DNA of 64,000 bases from Amphiura filiformis (GCF_039555335.1 NC_092631.1:15991805-16055804); one strand, 5' to 3'. Shown: positions 12,491 through 25,467, counted from the first letter of the stretch. Made by a program: numbers and translations. The notes: generated by a model from the sequence alone, not told the origin.

Positions 12491-12694
12491 TATTTTTTTT
12501 GTCATTTATTAAAAGATTTCGATATTTTTATCAAAGTTACTACACAATTCCTCTGAGGAGCTTAAAATGGCCGAAATTCAATTTTTTTTTATTCATCTAC
12601 ATGTCTTCTCTTTTATACAACCACCACTATTAATAACATCACACATAGTTGTTATCATTGATATTATTATTGTTATTGTCGAAATGTTATATGA

Positions 12695-12767
12695 GCCCGG
12701 TTAGCTCAGTCGGTAGAGCATCAGACTTTTAATCTGAGGGCCAAGGGTTCGAGTCCCTTACCGGGCG
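12695..12767 (+). tRNA. tRNA-Lys(UUU), intact copy 1
   Basis: A perfect 7-bp acceptor stem (GCCCGGT with ACCGGGC), D arm GCTC/GAGC, anticodon stem TCAGA/TCTGA with loop CTTTTAA giving anticodon TTT, and T arm AAGGG-TTCGAGT-CCCTT. Box A is TAGCTCAGTCGG and box B is GGTTCGAGTCC. A TTTT terminator follows within 10 bp. No intron. Confidence 0.95.
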
Positions 12768-13345
12768 CAATGTTTTGTCATTTATCTTTTAAAAAAGCTT
12801 TATCAAAAATTTTCAGCATTTCTATCAAAACAAAGAGTGCAAAAGCCTTTTTTGTATATATGTGTATTTGAAATTTCATCAATTTTGTACAACTAAATTA
12901 TTTTATTGTTATGTTTAGCTACTATCAGTTAAATTTAGTTTCAATTTAACCAGTTATTGCAATAGTCATTACAGGCTAAACTACATGCTACAACTACTGC
13001 AGCATAATAGTGATAAGTTAAAAACATCATCATGCATTAATTGTATTCCTATTATATTGATACAACTTTCGCACAATATCATTTCCAGTAAAAAAGATAA
13101 TGCATTCATCACACTATTCTAAAGTAATAATTATGATATTATAGTGTGATGATCATTTGTAATAATGAAATACCAAAATACAGACAAGATCAAAACTACA
13201 CAAATGACCGAAGCTCACTTTTAACAAAATCTACAGGGTCTTCACCTCTTTTATACAACCACCACTACAGTATTAATGTATTAGGTCCTGTGTCACAACC
13301 TGGGGTACCTTTGTGTTACATAGTAAAAATGAAATGTTTCAAACA

Positions 13346-14225
13346 TTTTACCTACATACTGCAGTTACTGTCCGTTTTTCTATACACAATACACAGTGCT
13401 CTCACCATTGACGCGCGACCTTAACAAATAGTGTATGAAGAAGTATATTGCATTTGCCTAGTCAACATCACTGTGTAAAAAAATAACCGGGCAATATTTT
13501 AACTATTCTCTAAACTTCTAGCAAATATATTTCTCTAACATGACCTAAAATTACAGCTAGGTTAGATGTTCAGAAGGGGTCGCACTTTCGTAGAATATGA
13601 GTGAGGTCAAAGCATAGCTAGCTCATAGCTAGCCAACTCCCCGTGTTAATTGAATGGAGATTTGACCGAAAATATTGAGCTATATTGGTAACGGACCGCT
13701 CCGTTCTGAAGGATGCCACAAAAAACCGGTACAAGCTACATTTAAACTATTCTATGAAATTCTAGAAAATATAGTTTTGTAACATGTCCTAAATTTTTAG
13801 CTAATTTAGGTGTTTGGAGAGGGTCGCACTTTTGTGTTTTAGGAAGCATATGTAAACGACAGATAACACCAAAAATATGAAGAAATTATTTCCAAACCGT
13901 GTTAAGTCAACAATCATTATGTTGCTCATTTTCAAGAATGCTGGTTAACAAAAAGCAGGACATTGTCTCATTTCGTGAACAAAGGTGCACATACCATTGT
14001 TTCCTTCCGTTTCCTTTATAATCGGTTACCCAACTGAAGCTGTAATACCAGCTTTATTGCGATATCGCACATTGAAAACAGACACATGTGCACAACCAAA
14101 GAAGATCCGATTTAATCAGTTGAGCTGTTTCAATGAGTGTTATCTTGGTTTAATAGCTTTTAATGGGGTTTAAGTCCTGCAAAGGTCGAGATGAATTCTA
14201 CTGTAGACATGACTGCATCATGACA
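13346..14225. repeat. Left arm of a long inverted repeat around the tRNA array
   Basis: From TACTGCAGTTACTGTCCGTT to about GTCATGACTGCATCATG this segment is repeated in reverse complement at 24650-25467. Recognisable shared words include ATAACCGG, TTGTAACATGTCCTAAATTT, ATAATCGGTTACCCAACTGA and AAGATCCGATTTAATCAGTT. Identity looks above 85 percent. Part of the arm is also found near 7.05-7.26 kb. Confidence 0.75.
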
Positions 14226-14841
14226 CGTCTCGGGGGGAGATCAAATTTACGATACGGATCCCTCCCCCTAATCCTCCTCCCCCTAATCCTCAGCCACCCT
14301 TGGCACATTTCATGCCAAACGTCATAAGAAAATAATTAAAAATTATTTTAAAACAGGTTAAAAACATGATTAATATAGAATAAATTAGCCTCAATTTAAG
14401 ACCTAATTGAATCTTCTAAGTGAAGGAATACTCAAGAGACAGTGTTTTGAAATCCAAGCTGCACATCAAAATGTAACAAAACCACCTTTTTGGGTACCCA
14501 GTATATGACACAGAATCATATCTGTCCATAACTTTGCTCAGTGCAGCGAGTCAGGGGATTTCAAGTGGGTGATTATTGATTGGCAAGTGCCAGTTTTGGG
14601 CTTAAGTGCAGTCCACCATTCAATGTGGAGGATATAGACGAATCCAACGAGCCAAGTCATGGTCAGGATTTGGTCGGCCATTTTTGGGTACCCGCTAGCA
14701 CAAACCTGGTGTTTTGAGCGCCCCATTGTGCAAATAAAAGCCACCTAACACCCACCTTTGTTCCATAACAAATAAGGTATAGGACATTTTTTGTTTTTGC
14801 TATAGCTCCCGAATGAAATGTATTTAATTATGTTTTCTACA

Positions 14842-15470
14842 CGTCTAAATAAAAAAAAGAATTGTTGCAATTGCTCACAGCAAACTAAAGTTATACTCAT
14901 TTGAATACAACTACCCATTTTTGTAGCTGCACACGGCTGATTGAATTTCATCCATTTCAATTTCGACGAATCAGCAAAGTGCTAACAGGACTTTTTTGTT
15001 AAATTGAAAAGACAATTTTTGCTTTTAATCAATATTCAACAAAGTCCATGACGGTACTATAGTTTGTGGGGATACCAATTCAAGTCTTTACGAACGATCC
15101 GGCAGGGGCTTGATTGGGGAATGTTGAGTAAAGGATTGAGCTGATATTTGGTCTTGCTGTAACGCATGTCTAACTCTTGCAATGTTCACTTGTGATCTAG
15201 CAGTTCGTTTTATTATAATGTAGTGCAATGAGGTAAAATTCATATTGAAAAGAGCCCTATAACATGGAGGAATTATTGATGGAAACCACACCTGCCACAG
15301 AACTTTATTTGCATTTGAATTTTGCGCCTTACCAATCAATATAATAGGTAGGCCCCTACTTGGGAAGTGAAACCGTGTGCAGCTACAAAAATGGGTGGTT
15401 GTATTCAAATGAGTATAACTTAAGTTTGCTGTGAGCAATTGCAACAATTCTTTTTTATTTAGAAGTTAAG
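14842..15470. mobile_element. Foldback element
   Basis: Inverted arms at about 14845-14940 and 15370-15465. The left arm reads AAAAAAGAATTGTTGCAATT, GCTCACAGCAAACT and ACCCATTTTTGTAGCTGCAC; the right arm is its complement with few differences. The interior is unique sequence without a supported gene. Confidence 0.7.
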
Positions 15471-16847
15471 AATTTGCTCTTTCCAGTGGTATTTTCATTT
15501 TTAGCAGATTCCTTACAGATCTCGAGTTACAGCCCCTCAAACATGAGTTTACTTCTTTTTGACTCAGCCTGTATTCTGATACAAGCACTCCAAGCAGGTT
15601 GCTCTCATCACCTGTGTATGTCTGCAATCATAGATTGAATACAATACCGCTTTTTTCAAAGATACTTATCGTACAGGTGCGAGTGATCAGAATGATATGG
15701 TTCAATGCATAGATACCGCGTGTAGTGAATCCGATTATTATGTCACTTCAACAGCGAATAGACCATGTAGAAGCTGTGTGTTTTGCCGAAGGGAACAGTA
15801 GAGCCTATTGTGTTGTAAACTTTAATCATTCTTTTGTCTACTTGTGTTTTCGCGGAAGGTGTAAAACGGGTGATGGAATGCAGTTTAAAATTTCCGCCAA
15901 GGCCGAATCATTTCACATTTTGGGTGCATTGTAGCCGACGGGTACCCAACTAAAGGCTGCTAGTCAGGTGTAGGAATGCGTGGATTTGGATTCGTCTATA
16001 TAGACTAGACTTTATCGATTGATTTTGCTGGAGTAATTTCCTGTTAACCAGGTTTAAGTACTGCAAAGGTCGAATCATGTTTGCTGTGCAACATAACTGC
16101 ACTATGAACAAAATCTTGAATAGAACCGTATGTGATGCGACCGACGATTTACCTCCCTGTCTGGAATTGCACCAATGGTTATTAAATATTAAATTGTACT
16201 ATATTCAGAGTCTTTAAGAAGATTGCTTTCTCTAAATTCAATATACAATTCCTACAACATGTTTTTGTTGTTGTTACCTCGCACCATTATTGTAAATGTA
16301 CGCAAGTGTACGTTCATTAAATTATAAGCATTCCACATTTCTATAAAAACGAAGAGTGTATGTACTGCGATTGAAAATTGATTTTTTTATTATGGGTGTT
16401 CGAAATGTCATTAATTTTGTACAATTAAATTATATTATTTTGTAGTAATTTTATTAACTAAACTTAGTTTCACATTACAGGCTAAATTCCATGTATGGGC
16501 TTCAGGTACTGCAGCATAACAGTGATAAGTTAAGAACATCTCTGCATTTCAAATATTGTATTCCTATGGATACAACATTTGCACAATATCACTTTCTGTA
16601 AAAAAGTATAATGGACTCATTACTATTCTAAAGTAATGGTTATGAAATTCTTATATAGTGTGATGACCAATAATGAAATACCAAAATACTGACAAGATCA
16701 AAATAACTACACAATTCTTCAGAGAAGCTTATAATGACTTAAACTCACTTTTTAAAATCATCTATACAGGTCTTTTCTTTTATCCAACTACCACTATTAA
16801 TAAAATCACATACAGTCGTTATCAGTTATTCTGATTGTCTTTAATGA

Positions 16848-16920
16848 GCCCGGTTAGCTCAGTCGGTAGAGCATCAGACTTTTAATCTGAGGGCCAAGGG
16901 TTCGAGTCCCTTACCGGGCG
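16848..16920 (+). tRNA. tRNA-Lys(UUU), intact copy 2
   Basis: Identical over all 73 nt to the copy at 12695. A run of ten T residues shortly after the 3' end is a strong Pol III terminator. The upstream 80 bp contain the array marker CCACTATTAATAAAATCACA. Confidence 0.95.
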
Positions 16921-17027
16921 TAAGTTTTTTTTTTGTCATTTATTAAAAGCTTTCGGCATTTCCATCAAAACGAAGAGCGCAATGGGTTTTTGTATAATGT
17001 GTGTTTGAAATTTCATTAATTCTGTTA

Positions 17028-18846
17028 GGGATCAAATCAAAACTCGACCGCCGGTTGCCCGCCGGTTCCGGGCGGTTCCGTCCGGTTCTAAATTATACAC
17101 AGTAATGAGGTCAGTCGTCACACTCTGGCTCATATGGCCGGTTGGTATCATCGAGTGAATGAGTGGAGTGATTTCAAGTGGTTTCTTTTCAAATTTAGTA
17201 CAATAGGAATAATCGATTTTCCTTCTCGGAGTTCTTCTCAATCAATATAGCTACTTTTAGCATTTTATTTTGATAAAATATAAACAGAGACCTGGTCTAT
17301 TTATTTCAAATTATTTTACATCGTGACAGGTTTCATTTCCGAGGGGATAATCGCGATCACGAAATTCTGCATGTTTTAAAACGCAAGGGTCACACACTAA
17401 GAAAGGGAAAAGAGAGGAAAAAAACAATACAGAAAGGGAGAAAGAAGGGGAAGAGAGAGGGGAGAGGAACAGGGAGATGGAGGATGGGGAGAGGTGGAAA
17501 AGGGGTGAGAGTATGAGATGTGTCTCTCAAATCACATGAGAGAGAGGGGGATAAAAACTACACTAAGTTCGTAATATAGGCCTAGGCCATTAGGCTGGTA
17601 TATTGGGCCTACAATGATGTTGACCAGGCTCGTTGAGGTGATGTGCAAGAAGAACTAATGATTTTGCAAGATCGACAAAATATATGCGAATCCCATCACC
17701 CCTCGGCACCGCCCCCGTCATCAGCACCAATGGAGATTAGCCATGGGGCAGGGTGGCAAGTCATTCCCCTCTCCTGCTCAGTCGTCAGAAATGTTGTTAC
17801 AAAATCTTGCTTTTGGTCTATTTTAGACCCAAAATCAACCCCATTTTGTACCATTTTGGGCTATCATTTTCTTCGGAAGGGGGGAGAGGTGTCCCAAATA
17901 TACGAGAGGGGGAGCGGCCATAAATGTTTCGACAAAAAAATGGGGTGGGGGACATAAAACTTTGATGACCAAAATGTAGGGAGTCATAAGATGACCACAC
18001 ATAGTGTGTTTGTTTCCTTCAAAAGACTGATTTCAATACAATTTTTGCATGCTTAGGGGTGTGTCGGGAGTGTTAGATCAGCTCCTCTGATATAATACTC
18101 TTTAGGTGGATCAAAATAAGCCTACCGGGACTAAAATAAAACCAATAGTTGTAAAAGGCCTATGCATCTTCCTTTGGCAAGTTGTCCTCAATTTTGTTCA
18201 TTTTAGTATTGAAGTTACATTTTTGGCATAAATCACAAAAGAAATCCCCAGTTGAAGTATATACAAAGCAAATTAGTCAATCAATATCACTTCAACTGGG
18301 GATTTCTTTTGTGATTTATGCACGCATCATATCTTCTGGAGGCAGTTTTGAACTAATGACCTTCGTATAATTGTCCATCACCAATACAGGCCTATGTGAT
18401 TCACAAAATAATAAATTCACAACTTCTAAATTACTTAACCTATAGAAATCATTGAAACACTGTTCTGAACTTAAATTAACTGATTAAAACAATAGTGATA
18501 TATTCAAGCAATTTTAACCATAAACAAGAAATCATTTCCAAAATTAATTTGCTTTGGTGGCAAGTCAATAGACACGCGACTAAGAAAAATCGATCATCGT
18601 GCAGTACTTTAAAGTATGGGCTATCATGGCTATTGTGACCGTGAAATTTCAAGTATGCGCTATTGTGATCGCGAAATAAACATGATCGCGATTAACATTT
18701 TGTTAATCTCTCCGGTTATGTGCTTAAACCAACCGGCGGTTGCTACTCATGCATTCTCGAATATTCATATACCAATGACCTCTGCCAACCGGACGGAACC
18801 GCCCGGAACCGGCGGGCAACCGGCGGTCGAGTTTTGATTTGATCCC
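17028..18846. mobile_element. 1.8-kb TA-flanked DNA element with GC-rich ends
   Basis: Terminal inverted repeats of about 60 bp, essentially perfect, begin GGGATCAAATCAAAACTCGA and continue with the GC-rich block CCGCCGGTTGCCCGCCGGTT. TA flanks both ends (17026-17027 and 18847-18848), and the outside sequence rejoins the tRNA repeat unit, which shows it is an insertion. The interior has no transposase. It holds a 32-bp perfect hairpin and a purine-rich tract at 17398-17535. TA duplication fits Tc1/mariner-like mobilisation; family not certain. Confidence 0.85.
18226..18321. repeat. 32-bp perfect inverted repeat, 32-bp spacer
   Basis: The arms at 18226-18257 and 18290-18321 (GCATAAATCACAAAAGAAAT then CCCCAGTTGAAG, and complement) match without a mismatch. 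It lies in the right half of the 1.8-kb TA element, so it is either a small nested foldback or part of that element. Confidence 0.8.
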
Positions 18847-18908
18847 TAATAATTAAATTATTTTATTGATATGTATAGCTACTATCAGTTAACTTTTAGT
18901 AAAGTTAA

Positions 18909-19569
18909 GGGATCTAAAATGAGCGTTTATTGCGTTTCGACAGTATTTTTTGTGGGACATGAGAGCACCACAGACCTATCGAATTGCATTCTGAATACGA
19001 AGCATGTCTTTCTGATATCAAATAATTTTCATTTTTGAAAATCACAATATAATACAAATTTTATGACAAATTATAAAATTTGATATTTTTCAAATTTTTG
19101 ATATATTATAGCAGTCCTCGAAGTAAATTATATAAATCTAATGACATATTCTTAAAGTGTATGTAGCAGGAGGAAAAAGCCGACGGTCAATTGAAAATTT
19201 TGACCTTTCATATTGAAGATATGGATTTTTTTCCCAAAAGACCTAATTTTTTTGTGTGTTTTGGGGAAAAAATCCATATCTTCAATACGAAAGGTCAAAA
19301 TTTTCAATTGATCGTCGGCTTTTCATCCCACCTACATATTACTTTAAGTATAAATCATCAGATTTATAAAGTTTACTTCAAGTACTGTTAAATATCAAAA
19401 ATATCAATTTTAATGATTTGCCATAAAATGTGTATTAAATTGCGAATTTCAAAAATCAAAATTATTTGATATCAGAATGACATTCTTCGTATTCAGAATG
19501 CAATTCGATATGTCTGATGTGCTCTAATGTCCCACAATAAATACTGTCCAAACGTTCATACCCCAGCCC
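18909..19569. mobile_element. Foldback element family A, copy 2, TTAA-flanked
   Basis: 661 bp with TTAA at 18905-18908 and 19570-19573. It matches the copy at 5832-6490 end to end and folds on itself over nearly its full length. The flanks again rejoin tRNA-unit sequence, so it inserted after the array formed. Confidence 0.85.
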
Positions 19570-19868
19570 TTAAGATCATCATCATGCATTAATTGTATTC
19601 CTATTGATACAACTTTTACACAACATTTCCAGTAAATTCATCACACTATTCTAAAGTAATAATTATGACATTCTTATAGTGTAATGATCATTGGTAATAA
19701 TGAAATACCGAAATACCGACAAGATCAAACTACTCAAGGTTTACCGAAGCTCACTTATTTTATTAATCTACATGGTCTTCTCCTCCTTTTTACAACCGCC
19801 ACTACATGTAGTATTAATAAATTAACATCATATTTCCCTGATATTATTATTATTAGTGTTATAAACGA

Positions 19869-19941
19869 GCCCGGTTAGTTCAGTCGGTAGAGCATCAGAC
19901 TTTAAAACTGATGGCCAAGGGTTCGAGTCCCTTACCGGGCG
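19869..19941 (+). tRNA. tRNA-Lys-like gene with anticodon UUA
   Basis: The body is that of the neighbouring tRNA-Lys genes (acceptor stem, T arm and box B identical). The anticodon loop reads CTTTAAA instead of CTTTTAA, so the anticodon is TTA, which would read the stop codon UAA. Other changes are a T:G pair in the D stem, an A:A mismatch closing the anticodon stem (position 39), and G44 to T. A TTTT terminator follows. It could be a decaying copy or an ochre-suppressor-type gene; the mismatch argues for weak function. Confidence 0.75.
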
Positions 19942-20558
19942 CGACTATTTTGTCATTCATAAAAAAGCTCTCCGCATTTCAATAAAAAACGCAGAGTGCA
20001 CTTACAGCAATTGAATTTTGAATTCTTTTCTTGAGTGCAAGAGCTTTTTCGTATGTGTGTTTGAAATTTAATTAATTTTGTATGATTAAATATATTATTG
20101 TTATGTATAGCTACTATCAGTTAACCTTTAGTAGCAATTTAACTAAACTTAGTTTTACATTACAGGCTAAATTCCATGTATGGGCTACAAGTATTGCAGC
20201 ATTACAGTGATAAGTTAAAAACATCATCATGCGTTTCAATTCTTGTATTCCTATGGATACAACATTTACACAATGTCATTTTCTGCAAAAAAAAATGGGT
20301 AATGAACTCATGACATTATTCTAAAGTAATGATTATGTTATTCATATATAGTGTGATGATCACTTGTAAAATAATGAAATACTAAAACACTGACAGGATC
20401 AAAATAACTACACAATTCTTCAGAGAAGCTTATAATGACCGAAACTCACTTAATAAATCATCTACATGTCATCTCTTTTATCCAATCACCACTATTAATA
20501 CATCGCATATAGTTGTTATCACTGATATAATTATTGTTATTCTCAGCGTGTTATATGA

Positions 20559-20631
20559 GCCCGGTTAGCTCAGTCGGTAGAGCATCAGACTTTTAATCTG
20601 AGGGCCAAGGGTTCGAGTCCCTTACCGGGCG
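20559..20631 (+). tRNA. tRNA-Lys(UUU), intact copy 3
   Basis: Identical over 73 nt to the copies at 12695, 16848 and 24116. It starts 690 bp after the UUA-anticodon copy, which gives the clearest view of the uninterrupted repeat unit. CTTTT follows the 3' end. Confidence 0.95.
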
Positions 20632-20757
20632 AAACTCTTTTGTCATTCATAAAAAAGCTCTCCACTGATTTCAATAAAATACGAAGAGTGTACAGCAATT
20701 GAATTTTTTTTCTTGAGTGCAAGAGCTTTTTTGTATGTGTGTTTGAAATTTCATTAA

Positions 20758-23649
20758 GGGGGTACTACACCCATCACATTTTTGTGTGGGTTTTTTGCAT
20801 TTTGTGAAGAAATGAGAAAAAAAAAATTGGTCAAAGTGGTATGCATAATGAAGGGGCAAATCTTCTCGTTCTATTGGTGGTATTGATAATAATGTAGCTT
20901 ACATGCTTTTAATTGTACAAGCCAAAGAGAGGTACATGATGACCCCATCACAATTTTGATCATATTTGCAATTTCATAACTGCTAGCGTGAATCGACCTA
21001 CCCACACTTATTTATCATTAATGGCAGACCCTAATAGTACCAAAATATTTTTTATTTTGGAAATGCATTAATTATGCACAGCTTTGAAAACACAAATATG
21101 CATCAATTTCATGTTATCAATGAAATTAAACTTATTTTCCCCCTTCCAGTTGACAATGATATGCAAAATTTGTGTTCGCAAGGCAGCACATTTGTTTCAG
21201 GTTTGATAAGGTTGAAATTAAAGAACAGTCAAAACAGTCAATTTTCAGTATTAGGTGAATTTTTGCTCAGTTTTCTGAGAAAATAGAAAGCTTACAAAAT
21301 ACGATTTATAATGTGAATCGGTATGTTCACAATGGTAAAACCTCAAAATTAAAGTGTTGGACACACCCTAAAACTTCATGTGTAGTAACGGTTTCGTCAC
21401 TTACCTGTAGCGGGTGTGTATTCCTTCCATTTTGAGAAAATGATTGTGTAAAAGCTTGTAAAATCCGTGAAAATCACTGCTCGCTTCGAAGACAAGCGAA
21501 GCCGACGAAATTACATGACGCCATATTTTTATAATTGGTTTTGACCTTTGACTAAGGTTGAGCGGTACTCGATATCGCGGATTCTCTGATACCGGTACGC
21601 GTACGATACCGTACTTTACAGACATGACAGAATAGGCCTAAAGAATTATTTAATGGAACGTATTGAAAAAAATATTAGAAAATTGAAAACAAATAATTGT
21701 GTTAATAATGTTTTAAACTTAAATTGTCAACAGAAAGAGTCAGCTGATCATCAGGTTTTATGTCTTCTTTTAACAAGAGTGGAAACAAAGGAACCCGAAG
21801 AATGTGCAAAGCCGGGGTGCAAAGTTATTGACTTCGGCTAGCATCTTAAATTTAAACTCTGAGTCAAAAATAAGCTTTGTTTCATTAATTAAAAAGAAAG
21901 TTGTAAAGTTGTTGTAGGCCTATCTTGTTGGTTTAAGTGAAGTTTGCTACTGGTTTTATTATTACCTGTGTTGCGATTCGAAATCCCACAAAGAGTAAGT
22001 AAGTTCGTAATTAAATGTGGTAGGCCTCGCCTCAGTACCCCCCTCCCCTCCCGGTCCCAACATACACATTGACTCAATTAAGGCGCGGATTCAGGTGGCT
22101 GACGGACCCACCCCCAAAAAATAAAGAGAAGAGAAGGGAAGAAAGGAGAAAAGAGAAGAGAAATGGAGGAAAGGAGGAGAGAAACTAAATTGCACGTAAT
22201 TGAGTAGGCCCATGTGTAAATAACCGCACAGTCGGGACGATTGGAAGTAGGTCCTATTATGCCTGCGATTATAGGCATTGCTTGAAGGCGTGTCATGTGA
22301 AAATTACTGCGGGTCCGCCGATATGCAGGGCCCCTCACATTTTGCCACCAATGTCAGTATTAAGACGGACTCTATACCGACTTCATCGATTTATGCATGC
22401 TTTAGTAATTGCCAATCTCAAGTTTTGCAAATTGAGTTCGGGCCCTTTTTTCAAGCAATTGATTCAAATAGTAGTGTAAAAACAATGCACCGAATGGCTT
22501 CAATTCGACCTTCATTTTGCAAATTTTTCAAACTTCTCAGGGGGAACACCCCCTCAGACTCCTCTTGCGTAGTGGATAAACATATGATCATTTTCGCTCT
22601 TCTTCCAACATTTGCCAATTTAAGCCCTATGTTAACACAATAATTTATAAGGGTATAGGCTTACAGGGAAAACTTGTCCAAGGAAGGTTTCATGGACTAT
22701 CATTTAACAAATTTGCGGCTTTTTCAAACTAAACTTTTACACATGCACTTGTACCAAAATGGTCCACCAAAACACTTCAATTTTCTTCATTTTACACTCC
22801 CCATGCGTAATCGATATACAAGTGGCCATTTTCGCTTCTTCTTTTGCCGATTTATAGGCCTACGACAATAGGGAAACTTGTCCAAGAAAGGCTTCATGAA
22901 CCGCACATTTCACAAATTTTCGGCCGCCAAACCTAAAATTTTACACTAGTAATAGTGCCAAAATTGTCCACCAAATCGCTTCAATTAGATCTTCATTTTG
23001 CACAAGTTTCTTACTTCTGAGGGGGGAACATCCTCCCTCAGAGAACCTCCTGCGTCGCGCAAGCGCGCTCCGCGGCCATTTTTTTAAATTTTATTTTATT
23101 TTTTCTAAAAATTACGCCCCCACCCCCCCTGACTGTTCTAGATCGACAATTGGTATCGCCCATCCCTATGGAGATTGACATCACATACCAGGCGGTGATG
23201 GAAGCGATATCGCCAATTTTGAGGTCACCATTAGATTAACACATAATCATGAAATCGTCACAAACAATTCTAAATTTGTTATGTGGTGTCAAAGCAAAAT
23301 TATCTTACTCTAAAACCGTCGGGGTACGACAAAGTACCCTACTGCAAGTATGATAATTTTCTATTTGTAATTGCTAACCGTGTATTTTGAATGGGGCTGT
23401 CAGAGTATCTTCGCCAGCCTCGTACGTCACGTGTTGCGCTTCCTACGCCGCCTGTCACAGACGTAAAAAGTGGATATAAGCGTCCCTACCAACCAATCAA
23501 CTTTAAGACAAATGGGTGAAATAGGACACTTTTACGAAGTTGTTTCATAATTATTTTTATTTCACATGATCCGTGCATATATCGCCTAGCTATAAATGAA
23601 AAAATATTTTTTTAGACCAATCAAACCAACATATGGGTGTAGTACGGCC
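20758..23649. mobile_element. 2.9-kb TTAA-flanked DNA element
   Basis: Inverted ends GGGGGTACTACACCCAT and ATGGGTGTAGTACGGCC, with TTAA on both sides (20754-20757 and 23650-23653). Outside sequence on either side is one tRNA repeat unit split in two. The interior has only short frames and no recognisable transposase; it includes a GA-rich stretch near 22120-22180 and two related blocks near 22500-22700 and 22860-23050 (both with AACTTGTCCAAG). A lone matching end is at 35822-35838. Confidence 0.8.
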
Positions 23650-24115
23650 TTAACTTTATGCAATTCAATTATATTGTTGTAATGTAGCTTCTATCACTTA
23701 ACCTTTAGTAGCAATTTAACTAAACTTAGTTTTACATTACAGGCTAAATTCCATGTATGGGCTACAAGTATTGCAGCATAACAGTGATAAGTTAAGAACA
23801 TCATCATGCGTTTCAACTATTGTATTTCTATGGATACAACATTTGCACAACATCATTTTAAGGGTAATGAACTCATTACATTATTCTTAATGATAATGAA
23901 ATTTTAACATAGTGTGATGATCACTGTAGTAATGAAATACTAAAACACTGACAGGATCAAAATAACTACACAATTCTTCTGAAAAGCTTATAATTACCAA
24001 AACTCCCTTTTTAATCATCTGCAGGTCTTCTCTTTTAATCCAACCACCACTATTAATAAAATCACATAGTTTTTATCACTAATATTATTATTGTTATTCT
24101 AATAGCGTTATGTGA

Positions 24116-24188
24116 GCCCGGTTAGCTCAGTCGGTAGAGCATCAGACTTTTAATCTGAGGGCCAAGGGTTCGAGTCCCTTACCGGGCG
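24116..24188 (+). tRNA. tRNA-Lys(UUU), intact copy 4
   Basis: Identical over 73 nt to the other intact copies, with a strong T run about 10 bp after the 3' end. It is the last complete tRNA gene of the array on this side. Confidence 0.95.
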
Positions 24189-24649
24189 TAAGTTCTTTTT
24201 TTTTGTAATTTATTAAAAGCTTTCGACATTTCTATAAAAACGATGAGTGCAATTGAATTTTGAATCTTTTTTTGTATATATACATATACACCAATCCGAG
24301 AAGCGTTTACTGTATTTGGCCCTCTATTGACGGCAACACAGATGTACCAGAGCGGGAGATTTAATTCGTAATTCAATACTCATGATTGTGTATTGAATAT
24401 CACTGTTGTGTACAATTCCGGGTACAATTCTGTATAGCACACAATAAATAATGGATAGAACCCCCACCTCGGGACACCGCAGTTTTACATCGGGGACACC
24501 GCAGTAATGGCGAAGTCGGATAGGTGTATAGGTGTGTTTGAAATGTCATTAAATTTGTACAATATATTATTGTTATGTATAGTTACTACCAGTTAACTGT
24601 TAGTAGCAATTTAACTGGCTAATATATTACAGGCTAAAATATATAGGGG

Positions 24650-25467
24650 CTAGGCTTACAACTAATGCAGCCATGATGCAGTCATGTCTACAGTAGAATT
24701 CATTTCGACCTTTGCAGGACTTAACCCCATTAAAAGCTATTAAACGAAGATAACACTCATTGAAACAGCTCAACTGATTAAATCGGATCTTCTCTGGTTG
24801 TGCACAAGTGACTGTTTTCATGTGCGATATCGCAATAAAGCTCATATTCATAGCTTCAGTTGGGTAACCGATTATAAAGGAAACGAAAGGAAACAATGTT
24901 ATGTGTGGCTTTGTTCACGAAATCAGACAATGTCGTGCTTTTTGTAAACCAGCATTCTTGAAAATGAGCAACATAATGATTTTTGACTTAACACGGTTTA
25001 GAAATAATTTCTTCATATTTTTGGTGTTATCTGTCGTTTACATATCCTTCCTAAAACACCAAAGTACGAGTATTTCCAAACATCTAAATTTGCTAAAAAT
25101 TTAGGACATGTTACAAAACTATATTGTCTAGAATTTTAGAAGAGTACTTTTAATATTGGCCGGTTATTTTTCACACAGCGACGTTAACTAGGCAATGTAC
25201 TATTACCTATAACATTAACTAAAACACCAAAGTACGAATATTTCCAAACATCTAAATTAGCTAAAAATTTAGGACATGTTAAAAACTATATTTTCTAGAA
25301 CTTTAGAAGAGTACTTTTAATATTGGCCGGTTATTTTTCACACAGCGACGTTAACTAGTCATATCCCTATACTGTTAACGTAGGGCTATTTGTAGAGGTC
25401 ACGCGTCAATGGGAAAGAGCACTGTGTATTGTGTATAGGAAAACGGACAGTAACTGCAGTATGCCTA
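24650..25467. repeat. Right arm of the long inverted repeat
   Basis: Reverse complement of 13346-14225. Inside it a segment of about 150-190 bp (with AGGACATGTT, GGCCGGTTATTTTTCACACA and CGACGTTAACTAG) is present twice, at about 25060-25200 and 25215-25365, a later local tandem duplication. Confidence 0.75.

Noticed and set aside
22278-22643. Open frame of 121 codons
   Set aside because: Inside the 2.9-kb TTAA element, with no domain and no partner; taken as chance.
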